Shown: positions 45,401 through 53,763, numbered from the stretch's first letter. The stretch is DNA of 64,000 nt from DATMGU01 sp035555315 (GCA_035555315.1 DATMGU010000017.1:1-64000), one strand, 5' to 3'. Numbers and translations are program-made. Notes: generated from the letters alone by a model not told the origin.

Positions 45401-45747
45401 TGGCGGCCCCTACCAAGGTGACCTATGTTCCCGAAGCAGGCGATGTGGTGTGGCTTCAATTCGATCCGCAGGCGGGGCACAAACAAGCGGGTCATAGACC
45501 GGCGCTGGTCATCTCGCCGGCGCGCTACAATGCCATGCGGGGCATGATGATCTGCTGTCCCATGACATCGAAGATCAAGGGCTATGTCTTCGAGGTCGTG
45601 GTTACCCAGACCCCTCCAAGGGTTGTCCTTGCCGATCAGGTCAAAAACCTGGATTGGCGAGCCCGAGGAGCCGTGCGAAAGGACGCTGTATCGCCGGAGA
45701 TCCTCGCGGAGGTTCAGGCTAAAATCAAAACATTGTTGCGGCTGTAA
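45400..45747 (+). CDS. mazF: MazF/PemK-type endoribonuclease toxin
   Basis: A 115-residue toxin of normal length. It has the family start VPEAGDVVWLQFDPQAGHKQAGHRPALVIS with the conserved Asp and Arg, MMICCPMTSKIKGYVFEV and VVLADQVKNLDW. MazF cleaves single-stranded RNA at short sequences; the target site here cannot be read. The start is GTG at 45400 in the TAGTG overlap with mazE. Confidence 0.94.
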   Translation: MAAPTKVTYVPEAGDVVWLQFDPQAGHKQAGHRPALVISPARYNAMRGMMICCPMTSKIKGYVFEVVVTQTPPRVVLADQVKNLDWRARGAVRKDAVSPEILAEVQAKIKTLLRL

Positions 45748-45817
45748 TCCCGGGACGACGTCAGTCCCTCCTGTTAGAATGCTAGCCTCACGGAATGAAA
45801 CGAGAGAAGAGCCGGGC

Positions 45818-46519
45818 ATGATAACCGCGGCCCCCAACGACCCACCGGATTTAGGCCTACCGGATTTAGGCCTACCGAATTTTGGCCCACCCGATTTCGA
45901 TATCGCGTTCCGCCGGCAGCTCCATAGCCTGATCGTCTGGCGGCGCGATGTCCGCCGGTTCCGTCCCGATCCCCTGCCGCCGGAGCAGGTCGAGCGGCTG
46001 CTGGCGACGGCCTGTCTTTCCCCGTCGGTCGGGTTGAGCGAACCGTGGCGCTTCGTGCTGGTCGAGGATCCGGCGCGGCGCCGTGCCGTGCGCGACAATT
46101 TCCTGCGCTGCAACGCCGCCGCCGCGACCGACTATGCGGATGAGCGGGCGGCGCGCTATGCCCGGCTGAAACTGGCCGGGCTGGACGAGGCGCCGGTGCA
46201 TCTCGCCGTCTTCGCCGACCGGTCGACCCTGCAAGGTCACGGTCTCGGCCGCCGCACCATGCCGGAGGCCGCCGATTATTCGGTCGTCACCGCCATCCAT
46301 ACGCTGTGGCTGACGGCCCGGGCCGAGGGCATCGGCATGGGCTGGGTCTCGATCCTCGATCCGGCACCGCTCGGCGTTCTCCTGGACGTGCCGCCCGACT
46401 GGCGCTTCATCGGCTATTTCTGCCTGGGCCTGCCGGCCGAGGCGGATGACACGCCGGCGCTGGAACGGCAGGGCTGGGACGCGCGACATCCATCGGCCGA
46501 GGTATTGCTGCGGCGCTGA
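45818..46519 (+). CDS. bluB: 5,6-dimethylbenzimidazole synthase
   Basis: A 233-residue nitroreductase-fold flavoenzyme that converts reduced FMN to DMB, the lower ligand of cobalamin. Motifs are WRRDVRRFRPDPLP (flavin phosphate), SVGLSEPWRFVLVEDP and GMGWVSILDP. About 25 N-terminal residues form a repeated Leu-Pro-Asp/Asn extension encoded by a 15-bp repeat and precede the domain. No cobalamin riboswitch is seen in the 70-bp gap upstream. Confidence 0.9.
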   Translation: MITAAPNDPPDLGLPDLGLPNFGPPDFDIAFRRQLHSLIVWRRDVRRFRPDPLPPEQVERLLATACLSPSVGLSEPWRFVLVEDPARRRAVRDNFLRCNAAAATDYADERAARYARLKLAGLDEAPVHLAVFADRSTLQGHGLGRRTMPEAADYSVVTAIHTLWLTARAEGIGMGWVSILDPAPLGVLLDVPPDWRFIGYFCLGLPAEADDTPALERQGWDARHPSAEVLLRR

Positions 46520-46525
46520 ATTCCC

Positions 46526-46651
46526 CTATTCGGAGGCTTTGCCCGCATCCGGATGGAACAGCTGCTCGCCGCCCACCTCATAACCACCGATCGTATAGGC
46601 GCCGAGCGCCGCAGCCGTATCGGGCGCCGCCCCCTCCTCGAACTCAGTCAT
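46526..46651 (-). CDS. Possible 41-residue protein
   Basis: A short ATG-to-TAG frame fills most of the gap between bluB and the racemase gene. It begins MTEFEEGAAPDTAAALG and continues through YTIGGYEVGGEQLFHP. Its codon choice is like the neighbours (GGC, GAG, CTG, TTC). The order acid-rich start, Gly/Tyr middle and FHPDAGK end is non-random, but there is no obvious ribosome site or recognised family. Confidence 0.33.
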   Translation of the reverse strand: MTEFEEGAAPDTAAALGAYTIGGYEVGGEQLFHPDAGKASE

Positions 46652-46707
46652 CCCGGGCTGGCCGGTGGGAAGGGCTTGAGACTATTCTGCGCATGAGAGG
46701 GGATTGG

Positions 46708-47451
46708 ATGAACAAGGTAATGCAACCAGTCGGTGCGACGGACGCGCGGCGCAAGACTTATTACGGCGTCACCATCGGCATTCTGATGGTCGAGACCTAT
46801 TTCCGCCGGTTCGTCGGCGATATCGGCAATGCCGAGACCTGGCCGTTCCCGGTGCAGTACCGCATCGTCCGCGGCGCCACCCCCGAGGGCATAACCCGGC
46901 TGCAGGGCGGCAGCCTGCTGGAACCGTTCAAGGCGGCGGCGCTGTCGCTGGTCGAGGACGGGGTCGACGGCATCACCACGACCTGCGGCTTCCTGGCGCT
47001 CTACCAGCGGGAATTGGCCGCCGCCTGCCCCGTGCCCGTCGCGACCAGTGCCTTGCTGCAGGCCCCGATGGTGGAGCGCACCCTGCCGGCCGGGCGGCGC
47101 GTCGGCATCCTCACCTATTCGGCGGAGGCGCTGACCGGCGAGCATCTCGCAGCGGTCGGCGTCGACCCCGCGACCCCGATCGTCGGGCTCCCGGTGGACT
47201 CCGCGTTCCGGCATTGGATCAGCACCGGCGACCCGACGGTTCCCTATGAGGTGCTGCGCGAGGAAGTGCTGCGCGCCTGCGGTACCCTGATGGCGCGCGG
47301 CGATATCGGCGCCATCCTCTGCGAATGCACCAATCTCACCCCGTTCTCGGCCGAGATGTCCGAACGCTTCAGCGTCCCCGTCTTCGACGCGGTGAGCCTG
47401 GTGAACTGGTTCCACCAGGGCCTACGGCCCCGCGCGTATCCGGCCCGGTGA
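46708..47451 (+). CDS. Aspartate/glutamate racemase-family protein
   Basis: A 247-residue protein of the Asp/Glu/hydantoin racemase superfamily. The two catalytic cysteines are visible in TTTCGFLALYQ and LCECTNLTPF, with VPVATSALLQ between. It could be a racemase, hydantoin racemase or maleate-isomerase-like enzyme; the substrate is not clear. The ATG at 46708 is preferred over 46693 because GAGGGG lies just before it. Confidence 0.82.
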   Translation: MNKVMQPVGATDARRKTYYGVTIGILMVETYFRRFVGDIGNAETWPFPVQYRIVRGATPEGITRLQGGSLLEPFKAAALSLVEDGVDGITTTCGFLALYQRELAAACPVPVATSALLQAPMVERTLPAGRRVGILTYSAEALTGEHLAAVGVDPATPIVGLPVDSAFRHWISTGDPTVPYEVLREEVLRACGTLMARGDIGAILCECTNLTPFSAEMSERFSVPVFDAVSLVNWFHQGLRPRAYPAR

Positions 47452-47490
47452 TAAGGCGCACCCGTGGCACCTCCTTCAACCCGATAAACG

Positions 47491-48393
47491 TCATTCACCA
47501 GAGCGTCTCTCGACGACCTCGTCGCGGCTGAAGGCTGCAACTCGTTCCGCCGTCGCTTGCCACAGCGCTTGCCGCGCTTGCGGGTCGGTGCCCGGCGCCA
47601 CGGGGACGAGCGGTCGCGTGTCCTTGACGGAAAAGTAGCCGCCCGTCACGTCGGCGAAGGCGGGATCGCTCGCCAGGCGGACGATGATGCCCGCGCCGCG
47701 CTCGGGATTGCCGATCTTCAACCAGGTCAGCAGCCGTTCGAGCGGCGCCGCGAACCAAAGGTCGCGCCCGAGGCCCGTCACGTTGAAGCCGGGGCAGAGG
47801 CAGTTGACCGCCACGCCGGTCCCCGTCAGCCCGCGCGCCAGTTCCATCGAGAACATGATGTTCATCAATTTGGTCCGGCCGTAGATCGCCGAGGAGCCTC
47901 GCGCGGAGAACGCGGGTTTGTCGATGAGGGCTGCGAGCGGATCGAATCCGGCGGCCCACCGCGACGCTTGCGATGCGACCGTGACGATGCGCGACGGCGC
48001 CGACCGGATCACGGTCTCCCGCAGAATGGTCGTCAAAAGCCACGGCGCCAGATAGTTGACCGCGACCATCTCGGCATAGCCGTCCGCCGTGACGCGCGGC
48101 TTGAAGGCATGAAGCCCGGCATTGTTGATCAGCGCGTCGATCCGGGGATGGCGCGCGACGATCTCGCGTCCGAGGGCGGTGACAGAGGCCAGATCGGCGA
48201 AATCGCCATAATGCACGTGGACCCGCGTGCCCGGCGCGGCCGCCTCGATCATCGCTACCGTCGCATCGGCCCTGGCTTGGCTGCGCGCGGTGAGCACGAG
48301 GTTCGCTCCCTGCCGGGCGAGTGCTATCGCCGCGCATCGACCGATGCCGCTGGTTGCTCCGGTTATCACAATGGTCGGAACAGATGGCGACAT
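47491..48393 (-). CDS. Short-chain dehydrogenase/reductase
   Basis: A 300-residue SDR of the retinol-dehydrogenase-like type. It has the cofactor loop TGATSGIGR, NNAGLHAF, and the catalytic YxxxK as IYGRTK with a preceding Ser. An Arg after the second strand (TARSQ) suggests NADP preference. The ATG at 48393 has an AGAAGGAA site. It is divergent from a MarR regulator across a 36-bp gap holding overlapping palindromes, so it is probably its target. Confidence 0.92.
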   Translation of the reverse strand: MSPSVPTIVITGATSGIGRCAAIALARQGANLVLTARSQARADATVAMIEAAAPGTRVHVHYGDFADLASVTALGREIVARHPRIDALINNAGLHAFKPRVTADGYAEMVAVNYLAPWLLTTILRETVIRSAPSRIVTVASQASRWAAGFDPLAALIDKPAFSARGSSAIYGRTKLMNIMFSMELARGLTGTGVAVNCLCPGFNVTGLGRDLWFAAPLERLLTWLKIGNPERGAGIIVRLASDPAFADVTGGYFSVKDTRPLVPVAPGTDPQARQALWQATAERVAAFSRDEVVERRSGE

Positions 48394-48411
48394 GAGCGTT
48401 CCTTCTAATAA

Positions 48412-48435
48412 TGGATATATATCCACTATATGGAT
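48412..48435. promoter_or_regulatory. Overlapping palindromic operators between SDR and marR
   Basis: A perfect 14-bp palindrome TGGATATATATCCA (48412-48425) overlaps a second inverted repeat ATCCA-CTATA-TGGAT (48421-48435). They lie in the short divergent gap and are AT-rich against a GC-rich background, as typical MarR sites are. Confidence 0.75.
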
Positions 48436-48993
48436 GATGGATTTTTGTCAACTAATCTGGCATTGAGTCCAACAGGCAAAGCGCCAGACGATGGGATGAT
48501 GGCTTCGGACACCGGCGAAACACCGCGAAACGACGTACGGCGAGAACAGCGCATCCGCGCGCTCGGCGCAGCACTGAACGCGCTGGTGAGCCAGTCCCGC
48601 GCTTTGACGGCGCAGGCCGCGGCCATGTTTCACGCCGAGTTGCAGCCAGCCGCTTTCCATATCGCGCTCTGGCTCAACGCCTTCGGCCCGGCCAAACCGA
48701 GCGCCGTGGCCCAAGCCGTCGGCATGGACCGCAGTGCCGCAAGCCGCCTCATCCGCGAGCTTGTGCGCCTGGCGCTGATCGCGACGTCGACCGATCCCTC
48801 GGATCGGCGAAGTGTCGTCCTGTCGCTGACCGTCGACGGCCGCCGGCGGTTGCAGGCCGCGATGCAGGCCAAGGGCGCCACATTCCGGCAGCGGGTCGCA
48901 TCCTGGAGCGAGGAAGACCTGCTGCTGTGTGCGGATCTGCTGCGAAGGCTGCTCGACGTACCCGCGAACGTGGATGTCGATCCACCCCAGTGA
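48430..48993 (+). CDS. MarR-family transcriptional regulator
   Basis: Up to 187 residues with a winged-helix domain: PSAVAQAVGMDRSAASRLIRELVRLALI (about 95-122 of the long form) and the wing DPSDRRSVVLSLT. The first ATG (48430) lies inside the operator palindrome, so the ATG pair at 48496/48499 is a likely start, giving about 165 residues. It probably represses the divergent SDR gene and itself. The ligand is unknown. Confidence 0.85.
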   Translation: MDDGFLSTNLALSPTGKAPDDGMMASDTGETPRNDVRREQRIRALGAALNALVSQSRALTAQAAAMFHAELQPAAFHIALWLNAFGPAKPSAVAQAVGMDRSAASRLIRELVRLALIATSTDPSDRRSVVLSLTVDGRRRLQAAMQAKGATFRQRVASWSEEDLLLCADLLRRLLDVPANVDVDPPQ

Positions 48994-49025
48994 GTTAACA
49001 GTCCGACAGGGAAGGAAATGGCCGA

Positions 49026-49625
49026 ATGGATGACGCAACGCTAAGCGCGTATGATCGGGACGCACAGGTATTTGCCGACGATTGGGCCGCCCAGCCGCCG
49101 CCGATCGACCTGCACGCCGTTGTCGGTCAATTCTTTATCCCCGGTCCGACGGCGGATATCGGGTGCGGCAGTGGTCGTGACGCCGCTTGGCTCAACGCTC
49201 GCGGCTATCCGACACAAGGCTTCGATGCGTCGGAAGGCCTCTTGGCCGAGGCGCGACGGCGGCATCCGGAGATCCCTTTCGGCACGGCCGTCCTTCCGGG
49301 CCTCGATGGCATCGCGGAAAGCAGCTTTGCCAACGTCCTCTGCGAGACCGTCATCATGCATCTCGAGCCCGAAGCGATCACGCCGGCGGTCGAGAGGCTT
49401 CTGGCCATCCTTGTCCCCGGCGGCATCCTTTATCTGAGCTGGCGGGTGACCGAAGGCACCGACAGGCGGGACGAGCACGGACGTCTCTATGCAGCCTTCA
49501 ATCCGGAACGGGTGCTCCGCGCCCTGACGGCAACTCAGGTATTACTGGACGAGCAAGTTGGCAGCGTGTCATCAGGCAAGCTGATCCGGCGCATTGTTGT
49601 ACGAAAGCAAAATACCGAAAATTGA
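49026..49625 (+). CDS. Class I SAM-dependent methyltransferase
   Basis: A 199-residue methyltransferase with SAM-binding motif I ADIGCGSGRDAAWL and acidic loop GFDASEGLL, followed by motif III-like GGILYLSWR. It is a UbiE/Tam-like fold without a recognisable substrate domain. It follows marR by 32 bp, so it could be co-transcribed. GGAAGGAA lies upstream of the ATG. Confidence 0.85.
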   Translation: MDDATLSAYDRDAQVFADDWAAQPPPIDLHAVVGQFFIPGPTADIGCGSGRDAAWLNARGYPTQGFDASEGLLAEARRRHPEIPFGTAVLPGLDGIAESSFANVLCETVIMHLEPEAITPAVERLLAILVPGGILYLSWRVTEGTDRRDEHGRLYAAFNPERVLRALTATQVLLDEQVGSVSSGKLIRRIVVRKQNTEN

Positions 49626-49667
49626 AATTGGTGATGGAAATCCGGCCATGCCCGTCCCCGGAGAAAT

Positions 49668-49701
49668 CCAGTGACAGAGAAATTCCGTAACACCATACGC
49701 A
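49668..49701 (+). repeat. Degenerate copy of the dispersed repeat
   Basis: CCAGTGACAGAGAAATTCCGTAACACCATACGCA aligns base for base with the CAGGGACAGAAAATACGGGGACACAATACC form at 30.0 kb, with about nine changes. It sits in the 187-bp gap before the peptide-type binding protein. Confidence 0.45.
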
Positions 49702-49812
49702 CTGAACCGGCGAACGGCAGACTGAAGCTCGGGACGCCACCCGTGCGCCCGCAGCCGTGGACGGCCCCCGAAGCGCACGCCATAGTGGCCTTTTGTCAAT
49801 GATGAGGGCTTC

Positions 49813-51417
49813 GTGACGCACATTCCCCGCACCGTCAACCTCCGCAGCCTCTTGCCCGCGATCGCCCTATCGGCGGCGGTGTTGCTTGCGGCACCCGCGG
49901 CCCGGAGCGCCGATTTGCGTGTTTCGTCGGCCGGCGATGCGGGGACGATGGATCCGCAGTCGCAGAACATCATCCCGACCGCCCAATTGCTGCGCCAGAT
50001 CTACGAGCCGCTGGTCAATCGCGGGCCGAAGCTGGAGCTGGAACCGGCCTTGGCCGAAAGCTGGGAAGCGGCGGAGCCGACGCGGTGGCGGTTCCATCTG
50101 CGCGCCGGCGTCACCTTCCAGGACGGCTCGCCCTTCACCGCGCAGGATGTCGTGTTCTCGATCAAGCGAGTTCAGGCGCCCAGCTCCAACTACGCCAATT
50201 TCGCCGACGACATCGTGCGGGTGGTGGCGATCGACCCGGTGACGGTCGACATCGTCACCAGCGAGCCGGACCCGATCCTGGTCGACAAGATCAGCAGCAT
50301 CATGATCCTGAGCCAGGCCTGGTGCGAGGCGAACCACGCGGAGGTGCCGCAGAACGCGGCGCAGCAGCAGGAAAGCTTTACGACCCGCCACACCAACGGA
50401 ACCGGCCCGTTCCAGCTGGTCAGCCGCGAGCCGCAGGTCAAGACGGTGCTGGAGCGCTTTCCCGGCTGGTGGGGCCATGCCAGCGGTAATGTCACCCGCT
50501 ACATCGCCCTGCCCATCGGCTCGCCCGCGACCCGGGTGGCAGCGTTCTTATCGGGCGAGGTCGACGTGCTGCTCGACCCGCCGCTGCAGGATCTCGACCG
50601 GCTGCGGCAATCTCCCGACGCCAAGGTGCTGGAGGGGCCGGAGATCCGGACGATGTTCCTGGTCATGGATCAGAGCCGCGACGAGTTGCTGTATTCCGAT
50701 GTGAAGGGCCGCAATCCGTTCAAGGATCATCGGGTCCGCCAGGCGCTGTACCAGGCCACCGACATGGAGGCGATCCGGACCCGGCTGATGCGCGGCTTCA
50801 TACAGCCGACCGGGCTGTTGTTCGGGCCCGGCGTGCGCGGCTACCCGGCGGATATGGATACGCGCCTGAAGCTGGATCCGCCGGCGGCACGGGCGTTGCT
50901 GGCCGAGGCGGGCTATCCCAAGGGCTTCGCGGTGACCCTCGATTGCCCCAACAACCGCTATGTGAACGACGCGGATGTCTGCGCCGCCATCGCCGCGATG
51001 TGGGCGCGGATCGGCGTCACGGTCTCGGTCAACGCGCAGCCCCTGACGCTGTTCTTCCCGAAGGTCCAGCGCAAGGATACCAGCCTGTTCTTCCTGGGTT
51101 CCGGCTCGGCGACGCTGGATGCCTATTACATGCTGCAGAACCATCTCTTGCCCGTTGACGGCAAGCCGGGTGACGGCACCTGGAATCTCGGCGGCTACAA
51201 CAATCCGGCGCTCACCCAAACGATCCAACAGGTACGGTCCGAACTGGACCCGGCCAAACGCGACGCGCTGATCCGCGACGCGCTGCGCGAGTATCAGCGG
51301 GATATCCCCAACTTGCCGCTGTATCACCAGAAGATCGCCTGGGCGGCCCGCCGCACCGTCGATATCGCGATCCGCCCGGACAATGAGATGGAAGCGAAAT
51401 GGGTAACGGTGCGGTGA
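49813..51417 (+). CDS. ABC substrate-binding protein, peptide/SBP_bac_5 type
   Basis: A 534-residue periplasmic protein with signal LRSLLPAIALSAAVLLAAPAARS. The family motifs GDAGTMDPQS and LAESWEAAEPTRWRFHLRAGVTF DGSPF-type block (N-terminal third) and ADVCAAIAAMW identify a DppA/OppA-class binding protein. Typical substrates are peptides, but nickel, heme and opines are also possible. No permease or ATPase genes are adjacent. A GTG start follows a GAGGG site. Confidence 0.92.
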   Translation: MTHIPRTVNLRSLLPAIALSAAVLLAAPAARSADLRVSSAGDAGTMDPQSQNIIPTAQLLRQIYEPLVNRGPKLELEPALAESWEAAEPTRWRFHLRAGVTFQDGSPFTAQDVVFSIKRVQAPSSNYANFADDIVRVVAIDPVTVDIVTSEPDPILVDKISSIMILSQAWCEANHAEVPQNAAQQQESFTTRHTNGTGPFQLVSREPQVKTVLERFPGWWGHASGNVTRYIALPIGSPATRVAAFLSGEVDVLLDPPLQDLDRLRQSPDAKVLEGPEIRTMFLVMDQSRDELLYSDVKGRNPFKDHRVRQALYQATDMEAIRTRLMRGFIQPTGLLFGPGVRGYPADMDTRLKLDPPAARALLAEAGYPKGFAVTLDCPNNRYVNDADVCAAIAAMWARIGVTVSVNAQPLTLFFPKVQRKDTSLFFLGSGSATLDAYYMLQNHLLPVDGKPGDGTWNLGGYNNPALTQTIQQVRSELDPAKRDALIRDALREYQRDIPNLPLYHQKIAWAARRTVDIAIRPDNEMEAKWVTVR

Positions 51418-51433
51418 ACCGGCGCCGGCGCTC

Positions 51434-51544
51434 GTAACCATCGACACCATGCCGGATGTCGGCGCGACGGTCACCATCACCCTGCCTCGTTGGCGGCTTC
51501 TCCCCGCACCCAGCGAGCGGTTTGTCGCGGCGGCCGGAAACTGA
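51434..51544 (+). pseudogene. Possible remnant of a histidine-kinase C-terminus
   Basis: A 36-codon open stretch ending in TGA reads MPDVGATVTITLPRW in its middle, much like the last strand of an HATPase domain (G-x-G/A-T-V-x-I-x-L-P). It has no start codon and no upstream kinase sequence; the preceding frame lies inside the binding-protein gene. It may be the scar of a deleted sensor gene. Confidence 0.3.
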
Positions 51545-51670
51545 CGGATCGCGGAGAAAAAACACCTTCGAGAGTTGAATGTCCGGTCCGGATGCCGCAC
51601 ACAGAGGGGGCGCGGGCGGCGATGGTTGGCCTGCGTATTTGGGCGGCAACAACGAAGGGTTAGGCCGACC

Positions 51671-52642
51671 ATGGCACGAGACGAAGCGAAGCCCATCACC
51701 GATAAGCCCGCCCCCGATAAGCCCGCCACCGAAACGAGCCACGGCTTGGATCTCGGCCGCCGGCTGGTCATCCGGGATATCGAGATCGCGGGATCCGGCG
51801 TCATCATCCTCACCGGGCCGTCGAGCTGCGGCAAGGGCGAGATCGCCAAGGCCATGTGCGAATTGCTGTCGATCGGCCGGGACCGCTGGCTGTCGATGGG
51901 CGATATCCTGCGCCATACCTATGAGCGTGCGCGGGCACCTGATTTCGTCCACCTGTTGCAGGATCGCTATTCAATCAGCGACGACGCGCCGATCCTCGAC
52001 TGCCTGGACACTACCCCGGATCTCAGCCGCAAGGTCGAGGAACAAGCCGCCCCCCTCGCCGCCGCCCTGGCGGCGAAACGCGGCGCCCCCGCCGATTGGC
52101 GAACCGCGAGCCAGCTCGATTGGCTGGAATACTGCACCACTCACGGCTTGCTGGTGCCGAACCGATGGACCCAGGCGCTGATCGCCGCCCATATCGAGCA
52201 GCTTCCCGATCTCGACAGCAAAATCTTTTTGCTGGACGGCTATCCCCGCACCCGGGTCGCGGCCAAGCATCTGCTCGATGACTTGGCCGCGCTGAACCTG
52301 CCGGTGCTGAAGGTGCTGCATCTCAGCATCAGCAAGCAGGAGATGCTGCACCGGGCCGGCATGCGCGGCCGCATCGACGACGATCCGGCATCGCTGCTGA
52401 AGCGCTACGAGTTCTATATCGAGAGCGTGCAGCCCAGCGTCGACTATCTGAAGGAGCAGCTCGGCGCCGACCGGATCGCGCTGATCGACGCCCATCAGCC
52501 GCATTACGGCCTGCGCAACGGCACCCACGGCTTCGACCTGGAGCGGTCCATCGAGAACGTCGTGCGCTCGGCTTTACGCGGCTTGGGCCTGCCCCGCTTC
52601 GTCATCGACCGGATGATCGCGTCCCGCGCGCTCGCCCGCTAG
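51671..52642 (+). CDS. Adenylate-kinase-like P-loop protein
   Basis: A 323-residue protein, much longer than adenylate kinase (about 215). It has a P-loop GPSSCGKGEIAKAM (about residue 55), then SMGDILR, which resembles the SxGDxLR of Adk, and LLDGYPRTRVAA, like the DGFPRT motif. A lid-like region RAGMRGRIDDDPASLLKRYEFY follows. It is therefore probably a nucleoside monophosphate kinase variant, with about 50 extra residues at the N-terminus (Lys/Pro-rich) and an insert after the P-loop. The substrate is unknown. Confidence 0.78.
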   Translation: MARDEAKPITDKPAPDKPATETSHGLDLGRRLVIRDIEIAGSGVIILTGPSSCGKGEIAKAMCELLSIGRDRWLSMGDILRHTYERARAPDFVHLLQDRYSISDDAPILDCLDTTPDLSRKVEEQAAPLAAALAAKRGAPADWRTASQLDWLEYCTTHGLLVPNRWTQALIAAHIEQLPDLDSKIFLLDGYPRTRVAAKHLLDDLAALNLPVLKVLHLSISKQEMLHRAGMRGRIDDDPASLLKRYEFYIESVQPSVDYLKEQLGADRIALIDAHQPHYGLRNGTHGFDLERSIENVVRSALRGLGLPRFVIDRMIASRALAR

Positions 52643-52675
52643 GAGCACCGCTTCAAGAGCACTCCCCTCTCCGCT

Positions 52676-53311
52676 CTAGCGACCGCGAAAATCCCTATAC
52701 ACGGTTTTCGCGACGCGGTCGTAATGCGTGTAGATCGCCGCCTGCGCGGCGGCCGTGTGGTGTTTCAGCACATTCTCCAGGATCGTCTGCTGGTCATCGA
52801 CGACGTTTTTCATGGGCATATGCTGATGAATGCCCTCTTTGCGTATGCGGAGAACATGCCGCGACAATAACGCGTGCATGTCGGCCAGCACCACGTTTCC
52901 GCTCATCTGCACCAGCATATGGTGGAAGTCCTGATTCAGGGCGAAGGCCGCATCGGCTTTCTGCGCCTCGAATTCCTGGCAGAAGCGTTTGTGAATATCT
53001 GTCAGAACCTTGAGCTGTTCATCACTTGCCCGTTCGCATGCGTGTTTCGCCGCGTGGCACTCGAGAGCGGCGATGACGGCGAATTTATCCTCGATCAATT
53101 CCACCGAAAGCGGGCTGACGATCGCGCCGCGGTTTCGAAAAAGTTGAACCAAGCCCTCCGAAGCCAGGACCTTGAGTGCTTCTCGCAGGGGTGTGCGAGA
53201 CACACCGAGTTCTTCACATAATTCGCGTTCGGAAATGGGGGTGCCGGGAGGAAGAAGACCGTCGACGATCTTATGACGAAGGACCTCCGTCACTTGCTGA
53301 TGCATATCCAT
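52676..53311 (-). CDS. GntR/FadR-family (FCD) regulator
   Basis: A 211-residue regulator with an N-terminal winged helix (PISERELCEELGVSRTPLREAL) and a C-terminal FCD effector domain with the metal-binding pattern D...H...H (NQDFHHMLV and a later HTAAAQAAIYTHYDR). FCD regulators usually bind small carboxylates. It is divergent from the amidohydrolase operon, with a 560-bp gap, and is the likely regulator of it. Confidence 0.93.
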   Translation of the reverse strand: MDMHQQVTEVLRHKIVDGLLPPGTPISERELCEELGVSRTPLREALKVLASEGLVQLFRNRGAIVSPLSVELIEDKFAVIAALECHAAKHACERASDEQLKVLTDIHKRFCQEFEAQKADAAFALNQDFHHMLVQMSGNVVLADMHALLSRHVLRIRKEGIHQHMPMKNVVDDQQTILENVLKHHTAAAQAAIYTHYDRVAKTVYRDFRGR

Positions 53312-53626
53312 ACGATTCCTAGGGCGACTTAAAAGATACGGGCGGCACCGGCATTGAGGACGCGGGTTGCTGATCTAAGCCTCGACATCGTCCAAGCCAA
53401 GTCCGCGCATGCAGGAGAAGTTGGGGAAGGTTGGATTCCTCGACTGGGAGCATCCGAGTGTCCCCACAAAGCCGGCCATTGTCTACCGCCGCCGCGAGAT
53501 ATTGCCGCCGCGAAATATTGGTTCGGGTATCTCGCTCATTCAGACGATGCATGGGCGATTCTCCAAGGACCGCCGCTCGGCTCCCACCGCCCCGCCGGAA
53601 TTTTTCCGACTGCCAATCCAAGCATG

Positions 53627-53655
53627 TTGACAGGATTGGAAACGCCTCCCATATT
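53627..53655 (+). promoter_or_regulatory. sigma70 promoter of the catabolic operon
   Basis: TTGACA at 53627-53632 (perfect), a 17-bp spacer and CATATT at 53650-53655. The -10 is in the left arm of the palindrome 53644-53684, so a protein bound there would block transcription. Confidence 0.7.
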
Positions 53656-53684
53656 GAATTCAAAGTGAATTCAATATGGGAGGC
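53644..53684. promoter_or_regulatory. 41-bp palindrome, 19-bp perfect arms
   Basis: The left arm GCCTCCCATATTGAATTCA and its exact reverse complement are separated by three bases (AAG). The arm ends continue with AAC and, after two bases, GTT. It lies over the promoter -10 and start region of the divergent catabolic operon. It could bind the adjacent GntR regulator or form a strong hairpin at the 5' end of the transcript. Confidence 0.85.
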
Positions 53685-53748
53685 ACGTTAACGAGAGCGA
53701 AAACCAAAATCGCGAACCGACACAGCCCTAACTAATTAACAAAAAGGC

Positions 53749-53763
53749 ATCTCACAGTGAGAT
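53749..53763. promoter_or_regulatory. 15-bp perfect palindrome ATCTCAC-A-GTGAGAT
   Basis: Seven-base arms around a single central base, 100 bp downstream of the promoter and 110 bp before the operon ATG. Its odd symmetry is typical for dimeric regulators, but it does not match the 41-bp palindrome. Confidence 0.5.

Noticed and set aside
45748..45817. Cobalamin riboswitch before bluB
   Set aside because: The gap is 70 bp and has no B12-box-like sequence.
53319..53691. Several 70-115-codon frames in the gntR-operon gap
   Set aside because: They overlap each other on both strands, lack ribosome sites and cover promoter and palindrome.
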